From assembly GCA_011773465.1 (NCBI GenBank), contig WVXO01000070.1:45878-93176 (forward strand): a DNA stretch of 47,299 nt, read 5' to 3'. This stretch comes from Candidatus Aminicenantota bacterium (lineage in GTDB: Bacteria > Acidobacteriota > Aminicenantia > Aminicenantales > Aminicenantaceae). The notes beneath the pieces are model-generated. The model was not told the DNA's origin and searched no databases. It saw only the letters and a program-made list of their open reading frames with translations. Of this stretch, positions 18,772 to 30,157 are shown piece after piece. Every line of letters begins with the position of its first letter. Within the stretch, counting starts at the first letter, position 1. Both the position numbers and the translations under genes were made by a program.

Positions 18772-18871
18772 AACTCCCTCCTTATTTTTTGGTGAGTAGA
18801 TTTTAAAGAATAAGAGATATGCCTGTCAAGCATTCTTTATGCAGGAATTTGGTTCATCTGTAAGGGCAGAT

Positions 18872-19040
18872 TGCAGGGGCTTGATCTATCAAGCCCACAT
18901 TTTTACCATCCAAGAAAATGAGAAAATGGGGCCAGGCCCCATTTTTTCTAGGTAAATAAAATTAATATAAAACCTTTACAGGCGGGCTTGATGAATCAAG
19001 CCCCTGCAATAATAAATATAAGAAAAAGTAGCCTGTCCCC
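18872..19040. repeat. composite repeat cluster D-A-D-B downstream of gyrA
   Basis: Two family D palindromes in opposite orientation (TGCAGGGGCTTGAT from 18872 and its complement ending at 19008) flank a family A palindrome, AAAATGGGGCCAGGCCCCATTTT (18923-18945). A family B unit AAAAAGTAGCCTGTCCCC follows at 19023-19040. The 137-base D-A-D block has inverted ends and looks like a BIME or MITE. Located 3' of gyrA, the hairpins may also stop transcription. Confidence 0.75.
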
Positions 19041-19053
19041 TTTAATCTACAAA

Positions 19054-21474
19054 TTATGTTTCTCTTACTTTGGCCATAGAGACAACTCTATCGCCTTTCT
19101 CAAGATCAATTATTTTTACTCCCTGAGTCGCTCTCCCTGAAGGCCTCACCTGCCCCGTCTTTATCCGAATTGCCTTTCCAATCTGCGTGATCAGAAGTAA
19201 TTCTTCCTCGGAAATCCCGACCATCCCTATTGCCTTTCCTATTTTAGTGTTAACTATGAGATTAATGACTCCTTTCCCGCCTCTTCTGTGGCGGGGATAG
19301 AGGTTAATGTCAGTCTTTTTCCCCCGGCCCTTTTCACTTGCAGTGAAGACATATTCATCCTTGTCCCCCACAACAATCATTCCAATAATCTCATCTTTAG
19401 GTCTCAGGGAGATTGCTTTCACGCCAGCAGCCTGGCGTCCCATCGGTCTTACTTCACTTTCTTTGAACCTGATGGCTTTCCCCAGCTTTGTCCCGATCAA
19501 AATATCTTTTTGGCCATCGGTTAGCTTTGCCATAAGCAATTCATTTTTGCGGTCGAGACCGATAGCGATAATACCCCCTCTCCGGATGTTTTGAAAGTCG
19601 CTCAATTTTGTTTTTTTCATCCGTCCTTTTGAGGTTATCATCACCACATAGCGATCGCCAGAAAAATCTCTCACGGCCACAACAGAACGAACTTTCTCTT
19701 CTGGACTTAGCTGGAGGAGATTCTTGATGGGTTTTCCTCGGCCTGAAACACCCACATCTGGTATTTCCAAAGCTTTCAACCAGTAGAGACGCCCTTTGTT
19801 GGTGAAAACTAAAAGATAGCTGTGGGTAGAGGAAATAAACAGGTTCTGGACCACATCTTCAGGCTTCATGCTTATACCTCTTTTCCCTTTTCCTCCCCGA
19901 CTCTGGAAATGGTAGTAGCTCAGAGAAGTGCGCTTAACATAGCCGGATGAGGTATAAGTGATGGCGACATCTTCTTCTTTGATTAAATCCTCCGGCCTAA
20001 GCTCTGAGATTTCTTCCTCCTTGATCTCTGTTTTCCTCTCATCGTGGTATTCCTCTTTTATCTGTTTCAGCTCTTCCACGATGATTTCCAGAATAAGCTC
20101 TTCACTTCCTAAAATTTTCTTCAATTTTGAGATCGTTTTTTTCAATTCCTTGTATTCCCTTTGAATCTTCTCCCTTTCCAGGCGAGTAAGTTTCTGCAGC
20201 TGTAAATCCAGGATGGCCTGAGCTTGAGTTTTGGTCAAATGAAAACTTGTGATGAGGCCATTCCTTGCCGCATCGACCGTTCGAGAAGAACGGATAAGGC
20301 TTATGACCTTGTCCAGATTATCCAGGGCAATAGTCAGTCCTTCCAAAATATGAGCCCTTAATTCTGCCTTCTTCAATTCAAAGCGTGTACGACGTCGAAC
20401 CACATCCTGGCGGTGGGAAACAAAGTAGCGCATCATCTCAAGTAGATTGAGCGTCTTCGGCTGTTTCTCGATTATCGCCAGCATAATAATTCCATACGAA
20501 GTTTGAAGAGCTGTGTGCTTGTAGAGGTTGTTCAGAATAATCTCGGGAAGTTCTCCTTTCTTGATCTCGATCACCACTCGCATGCCTTCTCTATCCGATT
20601 CATCTCTTATATCTGCAATCCCCTCGATTCTTTTACTATTCACAAGGTCGGCAATGCCTTCCAGAAGCCTTGCTTTGTTTACTTGATAAGGAATTTCAGT
20701 GACGACGATTCTGTCTCGCTCGTTCTTCCTGCCTCTCTCAATCATGGCCCTTGCCCTTAAGCAAATGATTCCCCTTCCTGTCGTGTAGGCATCCTTTATC
20801 CCTCGTAGACCGAAGATATACCCTCCAGTCGGGAAATCCGGGCCAGGAACAAACTTCATGATATCTTCCAAGCTGGCTTTGGGATTTCGGACAAAATGAA
20901 TTATGCCCTCTGCGACCTCATTCAGATTATGGGGAGGGATGTTTGTGGCCATGCCGACAGCAATCCCTGAACCTCCGTTAACCAAAAGGTTGGGAAACTT
21001 AGCAGGAAGAACTTCAGGCATCTGGAGACTTCCATCATAGTTAGGGATAAAGTTGACTGTATTCTTTTCAATATCTGCCAGAAGTTCCTGGGTAATTTTT
21101 TTCATTCTTACTTCGGTATACCTCATGGCTGCAGGAGGATCTCCATCTATGGAGCCAAAATTGCCCTGGCCATCTACTAAGGGATAGCGAAGACTAAAAT
21201 CCTGAGCCATGCGAACCAAGGTATCATAGACAGCCCCCTCACCATGAGGATGGAACTTTCCGATGACATCTCCGACAATGCGGGCAGATTTTTTGTATGG
21301 CTTGTTCCAGGCGGTTCCGGTTTCATACATGGAATAAAGAGTGCGGCGGTGAACAGGCTTAAGCCCATCCTTTATATCTGGAATGGCTCGACCTATGATT
21401 ACGCTCATGGCATAATCAAGGTACGACCGCTTCATTTCCGTCTCGAGACTGATTTCAGAAGACTTATTGCTCAT
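19054..21474 (-). CDS. gyrA: DNA gyrase subunit A
   Basis: GyrA breaks and rejoins DNA in the gyrase heterotetramer. The catalytic Tyr is in [10 protein letters not shown]. The C-terminal beta-pinwheel has six blades, including a slightly altered GyrA box QSRGGKG (canonical QRRGGKG) and HRRGGKG, which separates it from ParC. The 806-residue length is normal and the start ATG follows AAGGAGAAGGG. In the quinolone-binding region the usual G-D-S-A reads G-E-G-A ([10 protein letters not shown]), so the Ser83-equivalent is Gly and Asp82 is Glu. It is 42 bases downstream of gyrB in the same operon. Confidence 0.97.
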   Translation of the reverse strand: MSNKSSEISLETEMKRSYLDYAMSVIIGRAIPDIKDGLKPVHRRTLYSMYETGTAWNKPYKKSARIVGDVIGKFHPHGEGAVYDTLVRMAQDFSLRYPLVDGQGNFGSIDGDPPAAMRYTEVRMKKITQELLADIEKNTVNFIPNYDGSLQMPEVLPAKFPNLLVNGGSGIAVGMATNIPPHNLNEVAEGIIHFVRNPKASLEDIMKFVPGPDFPTGGYIFGLRGIKDAYTTGRGIICLRARAMIERGRKNERDRIVVTEIPYQVNKARLLEGIADLVNSKRIEGIADIRDESDREGMRVVIEIKKGELPEIILNNLYKHTALQTSYGIIMLAIIEKQPKTLNLLEMMRYFVSHRQDVVRRRTRFELKKAELRAHILEGLTIALDNLDKVISLIRSSRTVDAARNGLITSFHLTKTQAQAILDLQLQKLTRLEREKIQREYKELKKTISKLKKILGSEELILEIIVEELKQIKEEYHDERKTEIKEEEISELRPEDLIKEEDVAITYTSSGYVKRTSLSYYHFQSRGGKGKRGISMKPEDVVQNLFISSTHSYLLVFTNKGRLYWLKALEIPDVGVSGRGKPIKNLLQLSPEEKVRSVVAVRDFSGDRYVVMITSKGRMKKTKLSDFQNIRRGGIIAIGLDRKNELLMAKLTDGQKDILIGTKLGKAIRFKESEVRPMGRQAAGVKAISLRPKDEIIGMIVVGDKDEYVFTASEKGRGKKTDINLYPRHRRGGKGVINLIVNTKIGKAIGMVGISEEELLLITQIGKAIRIKTGQVRPSGRATQGVKIIDLEKGDRVVSMAKVRET

Positions 21475-21516
21475 CCCTTCTCCTTTTTATAGAAAGAAAT
21501 TCCCCCCACTTTTTTT

Positions 21517-23946
<2,430 letters not shown>

Positions 23947-23980
23947 TTACCTAACCCAATGGGCATAATTTTCGACTATA

Positions 23981-24009
23981 ATTATACCTGAAATGGGCAA
24001 TTTAGTAAA
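23981..24009 (-). promoter_or_regulatory. gyrB promoter
   Basis: On the minus strand TTTACT (24009-24004), a 17-base spacer and a perfect TATAAT (23986-23981) lie about 80 bases before the gyrB ATG. The leader between them has no clear structure. Confidence 0.7.
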
Positions 24010-24056
24010 GGAAAATAACTCTTTTTTTAGGATTAAAAATGGGGTTTTGATGAAAC

Positions 24057-24136
24057 AAAAAAAGGGGCCAAGAAATGGGGCCTGGCCCCATTTTTTGGCC
24101 CCATTTTTCTGTAGAGGTTTAATTCATCAAACCCAT
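24057..24136. repeat. family A and family D repeats between gyrB and the GTPase gene
   Basis: AAATGGGGCCTGGCCCCATTT (24073-24093) sits between half-copies GGGGCCAAG and GGCCCCATTTTT. A family D unit AGGTTTAATTCATCAAACCC follows at about 24114-24133. The cluster lies between divergent promoters, immediately upstream of the GTPase -35 element. Confidence 0.7.
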
Positions 24137-24139
24137 ATT

Positions 24140-24168
24140 TTGAAAATAAGATTGCGATTGATTATAAT
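24140..24168 (+). promoter_or_regulatory. promoter of the TGS GTPase gene
   Basis: TTGAAA (24140-24145), 17 bases, then TATAAT (24163-24168), 20 bases before the ATG at 24188. Confidence 0.7.
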
Positions 24169-24187
24169 TGAGGAAAAAGAGGTCCTG

Positions 24188-25177
24188 ATGCCGGCAAATT
24201 TACCACCTCAATATTTCGAGGCAGAACGAAAACTCAAAACTGCCAAAACGCCTCAAGAAAAAAGAATCATTTTAGAGGAGCTTCTTTCTTTAGTTCCTAA
24301 ACATAAAGGCACAGAAAAGCTTCAGGCTCTGCTCAAAACGAAGATTGCCAAGCTAAAATCAGCCGCGCAAAAAAAACCTGCCGTCGCTAAACATGCCGCC
24401 ACATTCCACTTCGATAAAACAGGAGCGGGTCAGGTTATTTTGATCGGGCCTCCCAATGCAGGCAAATCCATGCTAATAAAATCTTTATCCAACGCGAATC
24501 CTGAAATCGCCGATTATCCTTTCACAACCCGAACTCCCTATCCGGCAATGATGGAATATGAAAACATCCAGATTCAACTCATAGACACACCACCTATCAC
24601 ACCTGAATATATGGAAGTCTGGCACTATGAACAGATCAAAGATGCAGATGGAATTCTGTTTCTTTTGGATTCATCCAACCAAGGTGCAGTTGATACCATG
24701 CAGGCTATCTTGGACAGGTTAAAAGAGAAGAAAATAGAGCTAATCGCCGAAGACCAGGCAATTCCCTCTGGAGTTCCGATCTTTTATAAAAAAACTTTAA
24801 TCGTGGCTAATAAAATGGACCTTCCCCCTGCAAAAGAAAATTATAATGTATTAAGAAAAGCCCTCGAACCCAAGTTTAGCCCCATTCCTGTTTCTGCTCG
24901 TAACGGAGATGGTCTTGAATATTTGAAAAAGAGAGTATTCTCCATGCTTGATATCATCCGAGTTTACAGTAAAATTCCAGGTAAAAAAGCTGACTTTAAT
25001 GATCCGTATACGCTCAAAAAAGGGTCTTCGGTAATGACCATGGCCAAAACAGTACATAAAGATTTTGCCCAAAACCTAAAGTACGCCCGAATATGGAGTA
25101 AAAACAAATACCAAGGTCAAATGGTAAACCGTAACCATATCCTTGAAGATGAAGATGTTATTGAACTTCATATATAG
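24188..25177 (+). CDS. DRG/Obg-superfamily GTPase with TGS domain
   Basis: The start is ATG 24188, 20 bases after a TATAAT element and behind GAGG; the longer open frame upstream runs through repeats. The 329-residue protein has an N-terminal helical lead (about 1-65), the G1 motif GPPNAGKSM, the switch region [13 protein letters not shown], the G3 DTPP, NKMD as G4 and VSARNGDG as G5. The C-terminal TGS domain ends [20 protein letters not shown] and [13 protein letters not shown]. The arrangement recalls the archaeal and eukaryotic DRG proteins more than bacterial ObgE, which has a glycine-rich N-domain that is missing here. A ribosome-linked role is inferred from the family. Confidence 0.88.
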   Translation: MPANLPPQYFEAERKLKTAKTPQEKRIILEELLSLVPKHKGTEKLQALLKTKIAKLKSAAQKKPAVAKHAATFHFDKTGAGQVILIGPPNAGKSMLIKSLSNANPEIADYPFTTRTPYPAMMEYENIQIQLIDTPPITPEYMEVWHYEQIKDADGILFLLDSSNQGAVDTMQAILDRLKEKKIELIAEDQAIPSGVPIFYKKTLIVANKMDLPPAKENYNVLRKALEPKFSPIPVSARNGDGLEYLKKRVFSMLDIIRVYSKIPGKKADFNDPYTLKKGSSVMTMAKTVHKDFAQNLKYARIWSKNKYQGQMVNRNHILEDEDVIELHI

Positions 25178-25464
25178 ATCTCCATCCCGCTTTTAAATTC
25201 ATTCCTGCCGTGCTTTACTTCTACTTGAAAAAATTCAGTACCTTATAAAAGCAAAAAAGGGGACTGTCCGCCTTTTCTGTCTGCCATAAAAAAAGTTAGA
25301 AATGGCGATTGCCCCTTTTTCTGTCGGAATCTATTCCTAATATGCTTCTATTTTTTTTAAAACGGATTGTTGTGCAGCCTAAATCATAATATGAATATAT
25401 GGATTTATCCCCCCCTTCCTTCCTGACATTAGCCACACCTTTGTTGGTCGCTGTCGTTAACAAA

Positions 25465-25493
25465 AATTTAAGTCTAAATAAAGCAAGGGTCAA
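25465..25493 (-). promoter_or_regulatory. orphan minus-strand promoter beside iterons
   Basis: On the minus strand TTGACC (25493-25488), a 17-base spacer and TAAATT (25470-25465) form a plausible promoter. Nothing coding lies downstream before the convergent GTPase gene, so the transcript would be non-coding or the served gene is lost. Confidence 0.45.
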
Positions 25494-25509
25494 TACTTTT
25501 TGTGAAAAT

Positions 25510-25602
25510 GTCGCTTTTTGTCGCTTTTTGTCGCATCTTTTAGATATTTTTTCGTTCTTACGTCGCTTTTTGTCGCTTTTTGTCGCATCTTCTAATTTTC
25601 TC
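25510..25602. repeat. GTCGCTTTTT iterons in two blocks
   Basis: GTCGCTTTTTGTCGCTTTTT followed by GTCGCATCTT occurs at 25510-25539 and again at 25562-25591, an exact 30-base copy apart from the trailing bases, with a 52-base period. Each block is itself a 10-base tandem. On the minus strand the array reads GCGACAAAAAGCGAC and ends about 17 bases upstream of a -35 element. It looks like a multi-site protein-binding region. Confidence 0.85.
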
Positions 25603-25858
25603 CAAATAGCCTATTCAGCACTATTATTCAGATGATTAATTGTAAAGAAAAGGAAAAAAGGAGGGAAAAAAGGGACAGGCCCCTTTTCTTTAAGAAATAT
25701 AACAGTGACTAATCGGAACACTGGAAAATAGAAAGGGGTTTGTCTCTCTTTTTCCTGAAGATTAAGACATTATTCAACATCACATATAAACCTTCATCCC
25801 CTTCTGCATCCAATCCCGCCTTATTCTTTTTGGGCTTTTATCTTTGTCCTCTTCTCGT

Positions 25859-25864
25859 TATAAT
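25859..25864 (+). promoter_or_regulatory. -10 element of the tRNA-Pro gene
   Basis: A perfect TATAAT lies 14 bases before the tRNA 5' end. The -35 position (TTTTAT, 25836-25841) is weak. Confidence 0.5.
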
Positions 25865-25877
25865 TGACTCATGAGAC

Positions 25878-25952
25878 CGGGGCGTAGCGCAGTCTGGTTA
25901 GCGCACAGCGTTCGGGACGCTGGGGTCAGGGGTTCGAATCCCCTCGCCCCGA
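25878..25952 (+). tRNA. tRNA-Pro (anticodon CGG)
   Basis: The 75-base cloverleaf has acceptor CGGGGCG/CGCCCCG, D arm GCGC/GCGC, anticodon loop TTCGGGA and T loop GTTCGAATC. The discriminator is A and no CCA is encoded. Confidence 0.95.
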
Positions 25953-25994
25953 CTTCATAGATTTGAATTTTATTCATCATTAATTCCCAAAGTC

Positions 25995-26014
25995 AAAAAG
26001 CAAGACCTGACCCC
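25995..26014. repeat. family C repeat (CAAGACCTGACCCC)
   Basis: AAAAAGCAAGACCTGACCCC matches 34346-34365 and the arms of the 1426-1553 element. A decayed GTAGCCTGGCACC follows near 26060. Confidence 0.6.
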
Positions 26015-26075
26015 TTGGCTGTTATCTTGGCTGTTATTAATTCCTGAAGTCATAAGCAGTAGCCTGGCACCACAG

Positions 26076-27143
26076 CTATAGTTCGATCAATTCATAATCT
26101 CTACTTCCCAGGCCTATCTTAACTCCATGGGATAGCTGCACAGACCAATCAAGATCATAGCCAGCTCGGAGTATATCTTTCCCACTTCTTTTGTTCACCA
26201 AATCCACAGACGCCTGGTCCAAGGCTACAGGATCGAGTGAACCAAGGATACCGATATCCTCGACCATAGCCTGTTGATCCTGCGCCATGCAGTCGCAATC
26301 TTTAGTCACTTTTATCAAAAAGTTTATGAAGCTGATTTTGCCTTGTAAATGCTTCCAGACACTGAAGGCGTACTCGCTCATTTTTTCTTGAACGCGCACA
26401 GAATCCGAATCCCAGTTGAATTTAACAGCCCCGGAGTTGCAGACCACAAGACACTCTCCGCACCCTATACATTTTTCCTCAACTATGAAAGCATTATCTC
26501 CCTTTTCAACAATCGCCTGTGAAGGACAATAATCAAAGCACACTCCACAATTATCGCAAAATTTAGGATTCACCCATGGATGAACATCAGAATGCTGTTC
26601 CAATTTTCCGGCTCTCGACGCACATCCCATACCGAGGTTTTTTAGGGCTGCCCCAAGGCCTGTTAGTATATGTCCAGTAAAATGCGTTAAGCAGACAAGT
26701 ATATCCGAACCATGAACGGCGCTGCCAATCTTTGCTGACTTTACTCGTGATAAATCGACCTGGATTTCGTCGTCGTCTCGGCCGATAAGACCATCAGCAA
26801 TTATAACAGGGATGCCGAGGGCCTCCTCGGTAAAGCCATGTTCCCTTGCCAGGGAAAGATGCTCCAGAGAGTTGGACCTCTTACCGACATAGAGGGTATT
26901 AGAATCTGTCAAAAACACTCTAGAGGTAACGCCTTTAATCTGATTAATAATCTTCACAATCCATCCGGGTTTTATAAATCCTGTATTTCCCTTCTCTCCA
27001 AAATGGATTTTCATAGCGACAAAGGAGTTCTTTTCTATTTGACTTCTCAGACCAGTCTTAAGAAAGATCTTTTCCGCTTTTTCAGCCAAGACCTCATTCC
27101 CATCTTCTCTTGTTGCAGGGATAAAAAAAACTTGACTCTTCAC
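26076..27143 (-). CDS. DUF362 domain protein with 2[4Fe-4S] ferredoxin insert
   Basis: This 355-residue protein starts at GTG 27143. Its N-terminal DUF362 domain (VFFIPATREDGNEVL, KIHFGEKGNTGFIKPGW, VFLTDSNTLY) is followed by two iron-sulfur motifs, CDNCGVCFDYCPSQA and CIGCGECLVVCNSGA, at about residues 195-240. The family is widespread in anaerobes and has no settled reaction; an electron-transfer or reductase role is probable. It lies 23 bases downstream of an aminotransferase gene and is probably co-transcribed with it. It implies an anaerobic or microaerophilic life style. Confidence 0.92.
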   Translation of the reverse strand: MKSQVFFIPATREDGNEVLAEKAEKIFLKTGLRSQIEKNSFVAMKIHFGEKGNTGFIKPGWIVKIINQIKGVTSRVFLTDSNTLYVGKRSNSLEHLSLAREHGFTEEALGIPVIIADGLIGRDDDEIQVDLSRVKSAKIGSAVHGSDILVCLTHFTGHILTGLGAALKNLGMGCASRAGKLEQHSDVHPWVNPKFCDNCGVCFDYCPSQAIVEKGDNAFIVEEKCIGCGECLVVCNSGAVKFNWDSDSVRVQEKMSEYAFSVWKHLQGKISFINFLIKVTKDCDCMAQDQQAMVEDIGILGSLDPVALDQASVDLVNKRSGKDILRAGYDLDWSVQLSHGVKIGLGSRDYELIEL

Positions 27144-27166
27144 TTCTCTTTGGCTCCTAGATCCTG

Positions 27167-28312
27167 CTATTCTCCAAGAATCGCTTTTGCAGCTTGAAGA
27201 CCTGTCCCTTCCTCAAACTTGTAGCCCAAAGTAGAAAGAGTTCTTTCCAGGGCATCAAGAGCAAAAGTGACCTGTGATTCAGACAGGTTACCCATATGCC
27301 CCATTCGAAAAACCTTCCCTGCGGTCTCACCTAATCCCCCGGTCACCACAATTCCATTCTCATAATATGTGCTCCGGAAGGATTTATCTTCGACACCCTC
27401 CGGATATTTTACAACAGAAAGAGTATCTGCTAAGAACGGCTCCTGGGTGAAAAAGGAAAATCCGAGTTCGGCGAGGGCGGCCCTTATAGCCCTTGCAACT
27501 CGCTCATGTCTTAAGAACCTTTCCTCCATGCCTTCCTCAAGGACTATCTTTGTGCTTTCATAAAACGCCCTGATTTCGTTAACACAGGGAGTCGAAAAAT
27601 ATTTTGACGGGTCCTTCATGATCGGAAGCCACCTCAAAACGTCTGAATAGTAGGCGGGAATCCCTTCCATATTCCTCCTTTTTTCCATAGCCTTCTCTGA
27701 GAGGACCAAAATCGACAAGCCTGGGGGAGCTCCGAAACACTTCTGAGGTGCGGTTAAGATCACATCAACTCCCCAGTCATCCATCCTTTCTTCTATCCCG
27801 CCCGTGGCACAGACACCATCGATTATATAAAGGATATCATGGTTTCTCAGTATTTCTGCATAATCCTTGACAGGAGCACAAGCTCCGGTGCAGGTATCCA
27901 CATGGGTAGCGGTCACTGCTTTATATTCTTTCTCGGAAAGCTTCTTTTCGAGTTCTTCAGGAAGGACTGCTTTTCCCCATTCGCACTCGATGATATCACA
28001 ATCGAGGCCAAAACTCTGGGCAATCTGACCCATCCGCTCTCCAAAATATCCCTGGGAGAGGACGAGAAAATTCTCTTTTTTCTTAACAGTATTTAAGATG
28101 GCCATTTCCATGGCTAAAGTCCCAGCCCCAGCTATGATGAAAGGTTCGCCTTTCTCACAGAAGACGATTTTCTTTAGGTTGGCCAGTGCTTCCTTTAATT
28201 CCTCTACGATCACTGCGCTAACATGGGAAACAGTCGGTAGAGAAAGGCTGTTTATGATACGAGGGTGGACAGGGCTCGGACCCGGGATCATTAACAATTT
28301 TTCTTTTTGCAT
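27167..28312 (-). CDS. class V aminotransferase (alanine-glyoxylate / serine-pyruvate type)
   Basis: This is a PLP enzyme of fold type I. The N-terminal MIPGPSPVHPRIINSLSLP and the pocket segment IAGAGTLAMEMAI are characteristic of the alanine--glyoxylate and serine--pyruvate aminotransferase group. The Schiff-base Lys is in TAPQKCFGAPPGLSIL and the aspartate contacting PLP is in IIDGVCATGG. The 381-residue length is normal. The ATG start has a modest ribosome site. It pairs with the DUF362 gene downstream. The substrate cannot be read from sequence; serine, alanine and glyoxylate are the usual partners. Confidence 0.9.
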   Translation of the reverse strand: MQKEKLLMIPGPSPVHPRIINSLSLPTVSHVSAVIVEELKEALANLKKIVFCEKGEPFIIAGAGTLAMEMAILNTVKKKENFLVLSQGYFGERMGQIAQSFGLDCDIIECEWGKAVLPEELEKKLSEKEYKAVTATHVDTCTGACAPVKDYAEILRNHDILYIIDGVCATGGIEERMDDWGVDVILTAPQKCFGAPPGLSILVLSEKAMEKRRNMEGIPAYYSDVLRWLPIMKDPSKYFSTPCVNEIRAFYESTKIVLEEGMEERFLRHERVARAIRAALAELGFSFFTQEPFLADTLSVVKYPEGVEDKSFRSTYYENGIVVTGGLGETAGKVFRMGHMGNLSESQVTFALDALERTLSTLGYKFEEGTGLQAAKAILGE

Positions 28313-28691
28313 TTTCTCTCCTTAAGCAAAAATTAATCTTAATTTTATCGATATTCCCTAATAAATCAAGCTAAACTAAACAACTTTTACAGTCTCCATT
28401 TCCGTGAATAAAAGGGAACAAACTACTTTTTTATAAGAAAGCAGACAGTCTATGGAGTTAGGCCTTGTCAAAGAGCATAGAAATTCTTCTGGCTCTAGTT
28501 ATCTGGGCATTCCCATGATAAGGCCTGAACCCGATGATACAGAAAAAGTAGCCTGTCCCCTTTTTTTCCTGTCCCCTTTTTTTCTGCGTTTTTCATTTCG
28601 CCCTTTATTTATAACCAATTACATTTTAAAATGGGAAGTTCTGTAATGAACACACCTATTTCGAGTGAATTCTTTCTATTCGACAGGTCAA
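28313..28691. other. gene-free stretch with repeats
   Basis: It holds an imperfect inverted repeat, AGGCCTTGTCA (28460-28470) and TGATAAGGCCT (28516-28526), and family B units at 28543-28583. A 64-codon open frame across it is interrupted in composition by the repeats and lacks a ribosome site, so it is not called. Confidence 0.55.
28543..28583. repeat. family B repeat, doubled
   Basis: AAAAAGTAGCCTGTCCCC (28543-28560) plus a T tract is followed by a second CCTGTCCCCTTTTTTT (28568-28583). The first unit is identical to the one at 19023-19040. Confidence 0.7.
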
Positions 28692-29801
28692 ATGAAGGTT
28701 AATTCGGTTCTTTTCTCTCCGATTAAAATAGGAACAATTGAAATTCCCAATCGGTTCGCTCGGGCAGCAACTCATGACTTCATGGCTGCTCGCGACGGTT
28801 CAGTTACAGAAAGACAGGTTTCACTCTTTAATAATCTAGCCAAAGGAGAAGTTGGTCTAATCATAACGGGTCATACTTATGTTAATCCCGCAGGAATAGC
28901 CAGTCCTTATCAAACTGGAGTTGACGACGACCATTGCATTGAAGGCTTGAGTCAAATCACTAATGCTGTCCACCAATATCCCTCGCGCATTTTTCTCCAG
29001 CTCTCCCATGCAGGTCGGCAGACAAAACCTAAAATCTGCGGATGCACGCCACTTGCGCCCTCGAGCGTTTACGAGCCGACCTTTGAAGTTATGCCGAAAG
29101 AGATGAGCCAAGAGGAAATAAGAAGCGTCATCGATGATTTTATCCAAAGTGGCCGAAGAGCGAAAGAAGCCAGCTTTGACGGTGTCGAGCTCCATGTCGC
29201 CCACGGCTATCTCTTAAGCAGTTTTATATCTCCCTATACTAATAGAAGAAAAGATGAGTGGGGAGGCACTCTTGCAAATCGCCTTCGAATCGTGGTTGAA
29301 ATAATTCAAGGCATCAAGGAATTATCAGGAAAAGAATTTCCGCTGATTGTGAAACTGAATGCATCAGATTTCTTGCCTGAAGGACTAAGCATAGATGAAA
29401 GTATTGAGATAGCAAAAATACTGGAAAGCGAAGGCACTGACGGCCTTGAAGTCAGCGGAGGAATGTCTGAAGCGGGAAAAGGGTCTGTTTGGAAAGGACT
29501 TCGCCCAGAAGAGGAAGAAGGCTATTTTGTCGATAATGCCTCCAAAATTAAAGCGGAGCTTTCCATTCCTGTATTTGGACTGGGAGGAATCAGATCTTTT
29601 TCAGTTATGGAAAAAATTATAGAAGAAGGAAGAGCGGATCTCATTTCCATGAGTCGACCTTTTATTCGCGAGCCTTTTTTAATCAGAAAATTCCGAACCG
29701 GAGAGATAAAAAAATCAGAGTGTCTCTCTTGCAACAAGTGCTTTAACTTGAGAGGAATTTCGTGTGCTGAGCTCAAAAAGAAAAAGGGAACACAACCCTA
29801 A
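28692..29801 (+). CDS. old yellow enzyme-family NADH:flavin oxidoreductase
   Basis: This FMN-binding TIM barrel reduces activated double bonds using NAD(P)H. The start is ATG 28692 behind GACAGGT; a GTG 27 bases earlier is less likely. The 369-residue chain has LFSPIKIGTIEIPNRFARA, LQLSHAGRQ, the active-site VELHVAHGYLLSSFISPYTN and GLGGIRSF. After the barrel it carries CLSCNKCFNLRGISC, a cysteine cluster like the [4Fe-4S] site of 2,4-dienoyl-CoA reductases. The second half of those enzymes (FAD and NADPH domains) is absent, so this is the short form. It stands alone. The substrate is unknown. Confidence 0.88.
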   Translation: MKVNSVLFSPIKIGTIEIPNRFARAATHDFMAARDGSVTERQVSLFNNLAKGEVGLIITGHTYVNPAGIASPYQTGVDDDHCIEGLSQITNAVHQYPSRIFLQLSHAGRQTKPKICGCTPLAPSSVYEPTFEVMPKEMSQEEIRSVIDDFIQSGRRAKEASFDGVELHVAHGYLLSSFISPYTNRRKDEWGGTLANRLRIVVEIIQGIKELSGKEFPLIVKLNASDFLPEGLSIDESIEIAKILESEGTDGLEVSGGMSEAGKGSVWKGLRPEEEEGYFVDNASKIKAELSIPVFGLGGIRSFSVMEKIIEEGRADLISMSRPFIREPFLIRKFRTGEIKKSECLSCNKCFNLRGISCAELKKKKGTQP

Positions 29802-30157
29802 TTCCGTAACTTTAAACTCGCCTTCATGAAGCACTTTTTTATCCTTTTGTTCCTGGTGGCTACATCATTTTCCCTATGATATTCTTATTCTGGCATGTCA
29901 GACGGTGAAAACCTCGGAAAATCATGAGGGATTTGTGGCGAGCATTAAAACGAAATTTCTATGAATATTATATGCTGTAAAAACAATCTTACTCTATCCA
30001 TTGTTTTAAATATTTTTGGATCCTTAATTATATCAGGCGTTTTTCATGCCAAACTTCAAAACTAAAGATAACGACCTCTAAATAGAAGGGAAAAAAGTCT
30101 TACGATGATAATTGATTCCTTATTTTTTTTAGAAAACTGTTTTGTCTTTCTTTTAGT
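29802..30157. other. 356-base gap, no gene supported
   Basis: At 29826 a 17-codon frame (MKHFFILLFLVATSFSL then TGA) looks like an isolated signal peptide, and a following frame reads LACQTVKTSENHEGF before a stop. They may be remains of a secreted protein gene, but nothing longer is open. Confidence 0.4.

Larger units (their letters stand above)
25178..25877. other. 700-base gene-free region
   Basis: No convincing gene is seen. It holds degenerate family B repeats (GGGGACTGTCCGCC near 25259-25272, ATTGCCCCTTTTTCTGTCG near 25308-25326, GGGACAGGCCCCTTTTC at 25673-25689), the minus-strand promoter at 25465-25493, the GTCGC iterons and the tRNA-Pro promoter. Confidence 0.6.

Noticed and set aside
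23993-24187. 65-codon N-terminal extension of the GTPase
   Set aside because: It covers repeats and both promoters; the ATG at 24188 has a ribosome site and a correctly spaced -10.
25510-25602. CRISPR array
   Set aside because: The repeats are 10-base tandems without spacers of regular unique sequence and there are no cas genes.
28452-28646. 64-codon open frame on the plus strand
   Set aside because: It runs through the family B repeat, has no ribosome site and its second half is repeat-derived.
29821-29850. Hairpin CTTCATGAAG with T run as terminator of the oxidoreductase gene
   Set aside because: The stem is too short and its loop too small to be convincing.
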